DNA of 64,000 bases from an uncultured Clostridia bacterium (GTDB taxonomy: Bacteria; Bacillota; Clostridia; Saccharofermentanales; Saccharofermentanaceae). Below, one piece after another: positions 18,424-26,749 of the stretch. A model generated the notes under the pieces. The model was not told the DNA's origin, made no database searches, and saw only the letters and a program-made list of their open reading frames with translations. The stretch is taken from NCBI GenBank assembly GCA_946537885.1, contig CAMNGC010000004.1, positions 62,001 to 126,000 of the forward strand, given 5' to 3'. The position numbers and the translations under genes are program-made. Each line of letters opens with the position of its first letter. The first letter of the stretch is position 1.

Positions 18424-19430
18424 GATCTTTTAGCCTTTTTCCGAATTATCACGGCAAGAACAATTAGAATAATAATAATAAAAATCCAAAAGGCTTTTTT
18501 ACTAACCAGCACAAAAGACCAAGCTGTCGTAGCAATAGAAAATCCTAGGCATCCTAATAAGTATCCTAAAAACACTTTCTCTGGAATGTTTTCAATATAA
18601 ACAGCAACATAAAGTGTTTGTTTGCGATTGGAGCTTTCCATCTTAAGCAAACGACCATTTTGGACTCCAGCCGGAATCTCTAATTCGGCAGGTATTCTAT
18701 CACCTGTTGCAGAATCTATTATTGAAATAGTTTTTGTTGTTCCGTTTTTGGCTTCATTTACTGAAACTGTCACAGCATATGGATCATCCTTTGTTTTTCC
18801 GCTTCCCTTTATCCTTTTTGATGTATAAAGAATAGGATAGTTCTTTGCATATACAAAATAGTTAGCGTTTACCGATCCGGCATTATTATCTTGTTTTTTG
18901 GCGGATGATCTTTTTTTCGTTTTTTCCTTTTTATTAATTTTGTTTATTCCAATATTTTGTGTATTACTGTTAACTGCAGACTTTTGAAAATCCGTGATAT
19001 TGACAATCAGATAGAACACCGTTGTCCCTGATTTCATCGTCAATATCTGACCACTTAATATGTTGGGCGGAAGATGAAAGATCGCCATTGTCTTTCCTGT
19101 TTTATTAGGTTCGTAAATATATAGCGAGGTTACAGTTCCATTAGCAGCCTCCGACAAGCTTAGACTTATCGGATATGGTGCGTTAGCAGCGGAACCATCT
19201 CTTTTGGCACTCATTTTGATGCTTGAGGAATTGATTATTCTTATACATGTATAGTCGTCGGATTCATTATCTCGCTCAGAATACTCGATTGAAGCATTCT
19301 GAACACTTTTTCGCCAGCTGTTAAAATCATTACTATTAAAAAACCATTCACTGCCGGGGAAAGGCAAGCCACATGTATTGCAGATGTTGTTAAAAGATTC
19401 TACTGACGATTTACAGACCGGACACTTCAT
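18420..19430 (-). CDS. Zinc-ribbon / DnaJ-CTD-like membrane protein, type A, first copy
   Basis: 336 residues. Cys4 ribbon (CPVC, CNTC), FPGSEWFFNSNDFNSW, then two DnaJ-CTD-like modules (about residues 50-145 and 190-280; the second has NEAKNGTTKTI, IPAGVQNGRLLKM, LYVAVYIE) separated by a Lys/Ser-rich linker, then two hydrophobic helices and a basic end. GGGAG stands six bases before the ATG. This is the first of four tandem related genes and shares its ribbon type with the third (16566-17375). No J domain is present, so it would need another partner to act with the Hsp70 encoded upstream. Confidence 0.75.
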   Translation of the reverse strand: MKCPVCKSSVESFNNICNTCGLPFPGSEWFFNSNDFNSWRKSVQNASIEYSERDNESDDYTCIRIINSSSIKMSAKRDGSAANAPYPISLSLSEAANGTVTSLYIYEPNKTGKTMAIFHLPPNILSGQILTMKSGTTVFYLIVNITDFQKSAVNSNTQNIGINKINKKEKTKKRSSAKKQDNNAGSVNANYFVYAKNYPILYTSKRIKGSGKTKDDPYAVTVSVNEAKNGTTKTISIIDSATGDRIPAELEIPAGVQNGRLLKMESSNRKQTLYVAVYIENIPEKVFLGYLLGCLGFSIATTAWSFVLVSKKAFWIFIIIILIVLAVIIRKKAKRS

Positions 19431-19448
19431 AAGACACTCCCAAATGCG

Positions 19449-20447
19449 TTACTCCTCAACACCATAATTGGCGATCTTATTATCCACATATTCAGCACCG
19501 AAAAGATCATATGCCAATTGTCGTGGAGGCAATGATTCAATATCCGTTCTCTTATTAAGAACGTCATCTAAAGTCATATCTGTCTCTTTAGTATCCGTTT
19601 TTTCAGATGACTTGTCTTCTGTAGCATTAGCAACACTTTGAATCATTTTTTGCAGATAGAGATCTGACAAGCCGATCTCTTGAGCATCATGCTTTGGACC
19701 TTCAACATAGGCACCAATGATTCTCTCTATTTCTTCGCTGTTAAATCTGTTCTTCTCATTAGACACAGACTCAATTTCCATAAAGCTGATAATATCGTCT
19801 AAATCCTTGTAAGAACAAGAATCCGTTTTGCTAATAAGCTCCTCCGGATCAAGCAGCTTCTCAATATCTTTATTCCTTCTGATAATCATTCTTCTGCGTT
19901 GTTCTGAAGTAGGCTTAGAAAGAACAAATCTGTTTGTCATGCGTGCAAGCAATGACGATAATGATAACGGTTTATTGCTGATCGCTATAAATGCCATCTG
20001 AGATTCTACATGTTCCGAGGAATAACGATTGCACAAAAATGGAATGGTATTGAGAACCTTCTCACCACACTCACTACTATCAATATCATCTATTACCAAT
20101 AGATAATTACCGGAGTCATTCTCAAGCACAAGCTGATCAATATATGACTGAAAGATCCTGAACTCATCCGTGTCATCAGGTAGGAGCGATTGATCCAGGA
20201 TGGTAATACTGTAACCATACTCTTCAAAAGCGATCAAAAAAGATGCCAGTGCAGTATGTTTTCCCTGACCTTTCTCGCCTTCTAAGATAATCCCCTTTTT
20301 TTGTTCCCCTATATGAGGTACGACAGCCCACGCCTTTCCCTCCCAGTCATCAATATCCGATGATTGGTATTGCTTGTATTCATCCAGCAGGATGGCTGAA
20401 TACAATAGAACACTTTCTTTCCATTCGTCAAAGCTGCCCGGGATCAT
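19449..20447 (-). CDS. AAA-type ATPase, divergent
   Basis: 332 residues. A P-loop GEKGQGKHT (residues 57-65), a Walker B LLVIDDID (116-123, Asp-Asp in place of the usual Asp-Glu) and a sensor-1-like ISN after AFIA place it in the AAA+ class, of ORC/Cdc6- or DnaC-like look. A helical lid region follows (about 190-260) and the C-terminal 80 residues are charged and probably unstructured. It starts one base after the Vps4-like gene ends, so the two ATPases are probably made together and may form a mixed assembly. Exact family not recognised. Confidence 0.7.
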   Translation of the reverse strand: MIPGSFDEWKESVLLYSAILLDEYKQYQSSDIDDWEGKAWAVVPHIGEQKKGIILEGEKGQGKHTALASFLIAFEEYGYSITILDQSLLPDDTDEFRIFQSYIDQLVLENDSGNYLLVIDDIDSSECGEKVLNTIPFLCNRYSSEHVESQMAFIAISNKPLSLSSLLARMTNRFVLSKPTSEQRRRMIIRRNKDIEKLLDPEELISKTDSCSYKDLDDIISFMEIESVSNEKNRFNSEEIERIIGAYVEGPKHDAQEIGLSDLYLQKMIQSVANATEDKSSEKTDTKETDMTLDDVLNKRTDIESLPPRQLAYDLFGAEYVDNKIANYGVEE

Positions 20448-20448
20448 A

Positions 20449-21777
20449 TTAGTTATTTATTCCTTTTACTCTTTCCTCAAACGCTTCAATTTCCTCTGTA
20501 ATTCTTGTTTTATCCGACGGCGGCATCTCAGCCTGTATTTCAGAGAACAATTCTTTGGTAACCGTAAGATCGCCGTTGACAATTGCGTCCACTGCAACCT
20601 TACTTGTTGCATCTTCATCGACATTACCGTTGGCATCAATAACGGCATACTTATCGCGAGCATAGCTTTTGATCCTTATGGCTATGGTATCCGAAAGCCT
20701 TCCCAAATCTCTGAAGCTATAGTTCTCGGTCATGGAGGCCATTTCCTCCAACGAGAAATCAGAAGAAGGCTTAAGAACATTAAATGTACGCTTAAAGAAA
20801 TCCAATCTTGTTTCAAGATCCGGCAAGGGTATCTTTACAAGTTGAATTCTATCAAGCATCGCCTCATCAACCATAGAAGGATAGTTGGTTGCGCCAAGGA
20901 ATATAACTCTCTTACCTGATCCCTTAAGAAGATTATAGGCTTCCAGGAAAGCAACCGTAAGTCGCTTCTCATGCCCTTCAACATTATTAAGAGATCTATT
21001 AACACACACGTTTTCTATCTCATCGATAAAAATTATGCAAGGTTCATTGTCTATAGCTTCTTGAAATGCTATTTCGACGGTCTTCTCGGCGACACCGACA
21101 AGGCTGGCATGAATGTCACCACCGAGAAGTCTAATAAACTTAAACCCTTGTTGCATCATCTCGTGGGCAAATGCTTCTATGATAAATGTTTTACCTGTTC
21201 CGGGAACACCATAGAAAAAGAAGGATTGAAATGGAGGAATTCCAAGAATCTCATCAAGTCTGGACCAGCCGGATGAGGATACATGATTCTTAAGAATCTT
21301 TTTGATCTCATCCATTCCGGCTACGTCGTCAAAACCATGGTTAGGCATTGACTTATACCATCCTTCAATTGTCGCTGCAGTTACATCTTTGCAGGCATTC
21401 TTTGTGGTGAAACCGCTTGCAGTAGTATCTGCAGTATTTCGAGCATCAAGCTCCCGGCTATTCAGAACTCCCCGTTCTGCAATCGGTGCAGGTTCTTTTG
21501 CAGGCTTCAAGCTGCTTGCGATCTTTTCCATAGAAGCAATGCAATCATCACGTCTTGCTCGCCACTGACTATACACATTACGCTGAGTATTATTTATCGC
21601 CATTATCTCTCCGCAAATTTTAGCAGCAGCCTGATATGCTTCAGCCTCCTCGATGGAAGGCTTGTTCTCATTTTTGATCCTTATAGATTCAGCTTTGTTG
21701 ATGTATGAGTTATAGAGATTGGTCTTCTCATTCATTCTTCCGCTGTATGATGTGTTAGATAAATTGTAAGATGCCAT
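20449..21777 (-). CDS. Vps4-like AAA ATPase with MIT-like N-terminal helices
   Basis: 442 residues. Residues 20-87 form two or three helices with Ala/Tyr spacing like an MIT domain. The AAA domain starts at FDDVAGMDEIKK, with Walker A GVPGTGKT (190-197), Walker B IIFIDEIE (248-255), sensor-1 GATN (295-298) and IPLPDLETR. The end (DLTVTKELFSEI to EEIEAFEERV) resembles the C-terminal helix region of Vps4. Only one of the usual arginine-finger residues is seen (AMLDRIQ). Vps4 enzymes disassemble ESCRT-III polymers; FtsH-type membrane helices and protease are absent. The ATG at 21777 has AGGAG seven bases upstream; one at 21801 is less likely. Confidence 0.82.
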   Translation of the reverse strand: MASYNLSNTSYSGRMNEKTNLYNSYINKAESIRIKNENKPSIEEAEAYQAAAKICGEIMAINNTQRNVYSQWRARRDDCIASMEKIASSLKPAKEPAPIAERGVLNSRELDARNTADTTASGFTTKNACKDVTAATIEGWYKSMPNHGFDDVAGMDEIKKILKNHVSSSGWSRLDEILGIPPFQSFFFYGVPGTGKTFIIEAFAHEMMQQGFKFIRLLGGDIHASLVGVAEKTVEIAFQEAIDNEPCIIFIDEIENVCVNRSLNNVEGHEKRLTVAFLEAYNLLKGSGKRVIFLGATNYPSMVDEAMLDRIQLVKIPLPDLETRLDFFKRTFNVLKPSSDFSLEEMASMTENYSFRDLGRLSDTIAIRIKSYARDKYAVIDANGNVDEDATSKVAVDAIVNGDLTVTKELFSEIQAEMPPSDKTRITEEIEAFEERVKGINN

Positions 21778-21797
21778 GCTATTTCTCCTATTCTTGA

Positions 21798-22481
21798 TCA
21801 AAACGATAACGGACCTATATCATCGATATCATAATCATCTGACGAAGCCTGCTTTTCTTGCCCCAGCAAGGATGCCAAATATTCCGGACTCGTTTTATCA
21901 AACAGCTCATCAGTATCAGAACTCATAACACTATTGTTATTATCTACAGCCTTCAAGCACTTCTCTATATCACCACAGTTTTTCAGTTCTTCGAAAATGC
22001 TCTCCAGTATTTTGGTCTTTTCTTCTACTACATCATCAGATGTGACATCCTTGTATGACTTACGATGCTTTTTGGAAGGTAGCCCATATGTGGGAAGCCT
22101 TTTCTTCTTTCCATTCATTTGTGCTATTGCAGCCTCCAAAAGATCATAGCCGAATGCCAAACTCTCGTTAGAAGAAACCGTACTCAAGGAATAAATAGCA
22201 TCGCGGATCAACATATAAGCAATAGCTGCATCCCACATCAACTGCTCATGAATAGCTACATCCGTGCTGGGAATATAAGGCTGATGAAGATAATCTGATT
22301 GTTGGCGTATAGTTCGATTGCAATCCTTAAGACTGATCTCAAGCTGACCTCGACACTTCGCCATTGCGGCTTGCAGTTCTACTACTTTTTCTCGTCTTAT
22401 ATTAGCTTTCCTGAAATTACGATCTCGCTTATATTTATTGATAGTGTCTTTAACACTATTGATATTGTCTCGAATACTCAT
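21798..22481 (-). CDS. Helical protein with basic N-half and acidic C-tail
   Basis: 227 residues, not recognised. The first 75 residues are basic and form long helices; the middle is helical; the last 60 are acidic and end in DDYDIDDIGPLSF. A very similar ending (EEFDINDIYISLF) occurs on the 516-residue protein of the same operon. Basic helical hairpin, acidic tail and position directly before a Vps4-like ATPase gene recall ESCRT-III subunits, but no sequence similarity to a named family was recognised. AGGAGG stands before the ATG. Confidence 0.7.
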   Translation of the reverse strand: MSIRDNINSVKDTINKYKRDRNFRKANIRREKVVELQAAMAKCRGQLEISLKDCNRTIRQQSDYLHQPYIPSTDVAIHEQLMWDAAIAYMLIRDAIYSLSTVSSNESLAFGYDLLEAAIAQMNGKKKRLPTYGLPSKKHRKSYKDVTSDDVVEEKTKILESIFEELKNCGDIEKCLKAVDNNNSVMSSDTDELFDKTSPEYLASLLGQEKQASSDDYDIDDIGPLSF

Positions 22482-22495
22482 ATAGTCCTCCTAAA

Positions 22496-23734
22496 TCAGT
22501 TGTATAGAGAATTGGATTCGTCAGCTGTCTCATTCATCATTTCTTCGATCTCAGCAGCCTGCCTTGCCTCGATTTCAGCTTTTAATCTGGCCTGTTCTTC
22601 TTCTGAACGAATGCCAAGTTTACGATGCCAATCTGTCAGATCCTTTTTTGAATTCAGCTCATCCTCTTGTTGCTTCTTTAAGTCCTCCAACACTTTTCGA
22701 GCCTCTTCTGCTGCAACTTCACGCGCTCTGACAACACCTGGGGCACTATCCAATTGATGGATCCTGCCTTCAATATCATCAACAGCTCGTAGGGACTCAT
22801 CTATTTCAACGTCAACTCTGGCAAACTCAGTAAAGAGATCATCTATCTCTTCCTGATACTTGTTCATCTGATTCGGATCAACCACAATTGGTATATTCAA
22901 GACTTTAACACTAAGTGTCTCAAGTCGGGCGTTGGCTAGAGCCAGCCTTGTTTCACCCTGAGTTAAGGTTACCTTCCTGAATTCAAGGATCAAACCTTCT
23001 ACACGACTATCAACCATCCTACGATGCACGGTTCTCTCAACTTCTGTCCAAGAAGCCCTATCAGTATTATCATTCTCGGTTAGTTTATAAAAAGCTTCAG
23101 CATATGCGGCATTATTGTCTAAATCCTGCTTAAAATCTTCGATAAACTCAGAATATGACTTCTCATCATTTTCCAAAGCCTCCTTATTCCGTAAGCACTG
23201 ATCTCTGAGCTCATCGGTTTCTCTTGCCGTTCCGCAATAATTGATACAAGTATCCAAATACTTTGCATATGTCTTGACATATAACTGAGCATTTTCTTTC
23301 AGATCGATCGGGACATTAGATCTGATATCTTTTACTCCGGTATGGATAGCTTTTAAGGCACCCCGAGCGGTTGATATTTTGCCTGTTTTTACAGCATCTT
23401 TGAATATGTAAGCCAGCTCAAGTAATCTGGTGTCAAGTTCACGTATATCTATAAGCACTCCCTGTGGGTTTTTCTTTAGATAATGCACTATAGCCTTTGT
23501 AGCATATTCTATATCGCCGCATGAATGCTCAGGGTTGCTGGATTGGTTGAGTTCGTATTCAGGAAGCTTACTGTGAAGAAAATCAACACTTTCCAAAACA
23601 CTGATTATCTTATTCTCATTTTCTGCGATATCATTCGTTATTTCCATCGCAGCCTGCTCGGCGATCTCCTTCTTTTTTGCCTCTCGTTTTTCTTTCCACA
23701 ACTTAAATGGATTAGATGTCTTTGATGCTTGCAT
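22496..23734 (-). CDS. Long helical/coiled-coil protein, unknown function
   Basis: 412 residues, no family recognised. Nearly all helical: a Lys/Glu-rich N-terminus, a central helical bundle with a few cysteines, and a coiled-coil from about residue 300 onward that is rich in Glu, Ala, Arg and Gln. There is no membrane segment and no nucleotide-binding motif. A strong site (AAGGAGGGAG) stands eight bases before the ATG. Its place between the 516-residue protein and the helical partner of the Vps4-like ATPase suggests a structural or adaptor role. Confidence 0.7.
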   Translation of the reverse strand: MQASKTSNPFKLWKEKREAKKKEIAEQAAMEITNDIAENENKIISVLESVDFLHSKLPEYELNQSSNPEHSCGDIEYATKAIVHYLKKNPQGVLIDIRELDTRLLELAYIFKDAVKTGKISTARGALKAIHTGVKDIRSNVPIDLKENAQLYVKTYAKYLDTCINYCGTARETDELRDQCLRNKEALENDEKSYSEFIEDFKQDLDNNAAYAEAFYKLTENDNTDRASWTEVERTVHRRMVDSRVEGLILEFRKVTLTQGETRLALANARLETLSVKVLNIPIVVDPNQMNKYQEEIDDLFTEFARVDVEIDESLRAVDDIEGRIHQLDSAPGVVRAREVAAEEARKVLEDLKKQQEDELNSKKDLTDWHRKLGIRSEEEQARLKAEIEARQAAEIEEMMNETADESNSLYN

Positions 23735-23761
23735 TGATAAAACTCCCTCCTTAGTTATCTA

Positions 23762-25312
23762 TTAGAACAACGATATGTAAATATCGTTAATATCAAACTC
23801 TTCTTTGTTTTGTGCAGTAACGGCTTTCAGATTTGATCTTGTAGTACCATCGTCTGCGAATTGTTTATTAATGTGTTTTTTCTCATCAAATAAACTGTTG
23901 AAATATTCCAATCTCTCCTCTGGAACAACATCGTTCACTTCTCGTGACACCCGCAGTTTAAGCGCTATAGCACTTAGCTCATCCAGTTGATTGCCAAGCT
24001 TTTCCTTGCTTGTCGTAATACGTTTTTCAATCTTTTCTAACTCCTTCTTGGCAAGAACAGATTTCCGACTTTGCTCACTTTTAGCCTCGTGTTTGACTAT
24101 TTCTTGGTCACTGTAAATACTTCCGGATAGTCGTATACATTCCGTATAGTATTCAAGTAATGAATTGCAGATGTATTTTTTCTGAGGAACTGTCATATCT
24201 CTTTTGTCAGCGAAACTTAAAAATACATTCATGGCAATTATCGTCAGCCCAATAGAATCATAATCAAGAGACTTTGCCTCAATTATGTTAAGTATCCGAT
24301 GTAATCGCATCAAACAATATTTTATGTAGCATAAAGAATCGTTATCATCATCCCGAAGCTTTTGTATGAACTTATTGTATGTTCTAACCATCTCTTCGAT
24401 CGTATCATCGGTATAGGATATTACATGAGAGAGCATCTCTTGCGGGTACTCGATTGTAATGGACTCTTTAGATATCTGTTTGCTGTTTTCATACAGCTTT
24501 TCCCAGCCCCGTGGAGCGCTCAGATAATCATAATAGTCTTTCCTTTTTCGAATTTTATAATTGAAGCCAAAGTTGTAATCAACGGGGACAGTCTCGTCTG
24601 AAATGACACATAGATAATCGACCATTCTATCAACTTCATTTATCGATTCAAATACGCTTTGCTGCTCCATCGCGACGCTATAGATAATCTTCTGTATATC
24701 ACTACGAGTGATATGATCTAAGAAAATGCAGTTTTCCAATTGATAATCATAGCAATGGTCTCGATATGCATTACTTAAGATCCCGTCAAAAAAGTTTGTA
24801 TCGTTTATTACATTGTGTATGTATGGTCCTAAGCGATCGCTACTCAATAGTTTGGCACTATCCGGTGTAACAACGAGGAATAATCGGGACTTCCCTTCAC
24901 AATTGGAGAGATAATCATTCATCATTGAACACATTTCTTCCGCTTCCAACATACTGTAATAATCCGTAAGTCTCATAATCAGAGAAGATCTTTGATTCTC
25001 CAACAATGGTAATACGGTAGTCGAAAACTCCATCATATTTACATCATGGACGATTTCTTGACTTTCTTCAGTTGCAACTGATAGCTTTTTATTGATCAGG
25101 CCATTTCGAGTAAACCTTATGCTTTCCTTATCACCATAGTCGTTTATATGAAACCACATCTGAGAATAGCTTAGGAAATACACATTACCGCAATTATTAC
25201 GGTGAAGATGTAACCAAAGATAGGCGGCAGAATCCAAAGTGCATTGACTTCCACAATAATACACTTCATGTTGATTTATAAATACCAGCTGTAATCTTTC
25301 GGACCCAATCAT
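23762..25312 (-). CDS. Large unknown protein with shared C-terminal tail
   Basis: 516 residues, not recognised. The N-terminal 200 residues alternate hydrophobic strands and helices (LQLVFINQHEVYYCGS, YLWLHLHRN, LFLVVTPDSAKLL) like an NTPase or effector fold but without a P-loop; a helical region and a Lys/Glu coiled coil (about 415-450) follow. The protein ends EEFDINDIYISLF, closely matching the tail of the 227-residue protein. It could be an inactive AAA-like or adaptor subunit recruited by the same partner. It begins one base after the zinc-ribbon gene. Confidence 0.68.
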   Translation of the reverse strand: MIGSERLQLVFINQHEVYYCGSQCTLDSAAYLWLHLHRNNCGNVYFLSYSQMWFHINDYGDKESIRFTRNGLINKKLSVATEESQEIVHDVNMMEFSTTVLPLLENQRSSLIMRLTDYYSMLEAEEMCSMMNDYLSNCEGKSRLFLVVTPDSAKLLSSDRLGPYIHNVINDTNFFDGILSNAYRDHCYDYQLENCIFLDHITRSDIQKIIYSVAMEQQSVFESINEVDRMVDYLCVISDETVPVDYNFGFNYKIRKRKDYYDYLSAPRGWEKLYENSKQISKESITIEYPQEMLSHVISYTDDTIEEMVRTYNKFIQKLRDDDNDSLCYIKYCLMRLHRILNIIEAKSLDYDSIGLTIIAMNVFLSFADKRDMTVPQKKYICNSLLEYYTECIRLSGSIYSDQEIVKHEAKSEQSRKSVLAKKELEKIEKRITTSKEKLGNQLDELSAIALKLRVSREVNDVVPEERLEYFNSLFDEKKHINKQFADDGTTRSNLKAVTAQNKEEFDINDIYISLF

Positions 25313-25313
25313 T

Positions 25314-25808
25314 TTATAGCCTTATCAGATCTGACTCTCCTTTTATCGTTTGATTCATATTGCGTGCTAAGATCTTAAATGAATACTCGTCGGTTACTTG
25401 TATGCCTATATTTACAATATCCGGATTCGAGAAACCTCTGATGGCTACCGGAAGATTCGTCTTCTCATACAAGCGATCTAATTCTATTGACATCTCAATT
25501 TGATGATCGGAGTTCGGATAAGCAACTATTTGCTGGTCAAGCCATTTGGTACTGTTAATTAAGGTCTTGATTTGTCCAAAGCTTACCGTTTGAGAAGTCG
25601 CTTGAGGGGAACCCGAATTATCATTTATACGCCTCAGTAACACTAATCCGACTGTAAAAGATCCGAAGAAGTTTTGCCTGTGAGTATTGATCATGGGCAT
25701 GAGCTGCTTGATTCCCTCGTCATAATCGCCGTTGATCTGAACATTGGGAAATTTACAGAATGGACATTCAGCGCCGGTATATTCATTGTTGCACACCAAG
25801 CATCTCAT
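25314..25808 (-). CDS. Small zinc-ribbon protein
   Basis: 164 residues. Two Cys pairs near the N-terminus (CLVC and CPFC, residues 3-17) form a compact zinc ribbon; the rest is a mixed alpha/beta domain with a hydrophobic strand (FFGSFTVGLVLLRR) and no known motif. It overlaps the coiled-coil gene by 4 bases (ATGA), so it is translated in step with it. Its ribbon differs in spacing from those of the four DnaJ-like proteins. Function unknown; a bridging role in the operon's machine is only a guess. Confidence 0.65.
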   Translation of the reverse strand: MRCLVCNNEYTGAECPFCKFPNVQINGDYDEGIKQLMPMINTHRQNFFGSFTVGLVLLRRINDNSGSPQATSQTVSFGQIKTLINSTKWLDQQIVAYPNSDHQIEMSIELDRLYEKTNLPVAIRGFSNPDIVNIGIQVTDEYSFKILARNMNQTIKGESDLIRL

Positions 25809-26749
25809 TGTTTGTACACCTCCATTTTGGCTATAAGGCTTAGCTTATTCATCTCATTCCTCAGTCGATCCAATAAGACGCCGATTTCTTTTGTTTGCTT
25901 GATTATTCCTTCAACACTGCTAAGACCGGCTGAGTCTTTACCGGTAATCTCCGAGAATTGCACCATCACCTCATGAATGCTCTCACCTGTTTGGGCTATT
26001 AAGCCGCTTCGTTCTCGGAAACTTTGCAGGATCTTATCTCCCTCCGCAGAGCAAAGGGATGCATATTTATCAATGATTGATTTGCACTTCGCTTCTTCCG
26101 CATTTAATTCTGCTTTCTTCTCGATTTGCTTATCTGCTTCGCTTTTTAATACAATAAGAGCGTTCTCAAGAGCCAATACTTCAGCTTTTGCTTTATCCAA
26201 CTCTTCTTGCTCTTTATTTTTTTCTATTTTCAACGAATCATATCTGGCCTGCAGAACATCAATTTGATTTTTTCGATCAGCCAATACTGCCTCATGCTGT
26301 AATTCGGTAATATCATCTGTTAGCTTCTTTATTTCTTCCTCTAACTGCCCACTTTGATATAGAAGCTCCTTCTTTTGAGAATTATAGAAGTCCCTTTCAC
26401 CCTTAGCTTTTTCGACGCTCTCCTTCAGACGCTTAACCTCAGTCTGAATATTTGTCAGGGCATCCAGATCATTTTCGTAAGAATCGGCCTGCTGTTTTAA
26501 TTCATCGAGCTGTTTGCGCACTCTGTTAAGCTCATCCTGATTATTCTTGTAGATCTTATTTAGAGTTCTATAAGCAAGCGAAAGCTTAAGCGCCCAGTTC
26601 TCATCTCCCGTCTCGATCTCCGAAACATCTCTGCCGCTCTCATCCTTAATATCTCTGAAAACAGTCTCAATCATGCACAAGGCAAGGTATACCGAAGGCA
26701 TCTCATCCGAATTTATTTCCAACGAATTCCTTAGCCTATCGAATTTCAT
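25805..26749 (-). CDS. Coiled-coil protein next to the Hsp70 gene
   Basis: 314 residues. After a short globular start (about 1-65, with MPSVYLALCMIETVF) a continuous coiled coil runs from about residue 70 to 225, rich in Glu, Lys, Leu and Gln, followed by about 90 helical residues. The start lies within the end of the Hsp70 gene (14-base overlap). A long helix paired with an Hsp70 recalls GrpE nucleotide-exchange factors, but length and C-terminus do not fit GrpE, so a co-factor role is inference. Confidence 0.7.
   Translation of the reverse strand: MKFDRLRNSLEINSDEMPSVYLALCMIETVFRDIKDESGRDVSEIETGDENWALKLSLAYRTLNKIYKNNQDELNRVRKQLDELKQQADSYENDLDALTNIQTEVKRLKESVEKAKGERDFYNSQKKELLYQSGQLEEEIKKLTDDITELQHEAVLADRKNQIDVLQARYDSLKIEKNKEQEELDKAKAEVLALENALIVLKSEADKQIEKKAELNAEEAKCKSIIDKYASLCSAEGDKILQSFRERSGLIAQTGESIHEVMVQFSEITGKDSAGLSSVEGIIKQTKEIGVLLDRLRNEMNKLSLIAKMEVYKQ

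Noticed and set aside
16003-19430. J-domain proteins (true DnaJ) for the operon's Hsp70
   Set aside because: No HPD motif or J-domain helices occur in any of the four proteins; only the C-terminal-domain-like modules and a different, N-terminal zinc ribbon are present.
20449-21777. Second FtsH-type protease
   Set aside because: There are no membrane helices and no HEAGH metal motif; the C-terminus fits Vps4 better.
25805-26749. GrpE
   Set aside because: The coiled coil is much longer and the C-terminal beta domain of GrpE is not recognisable.
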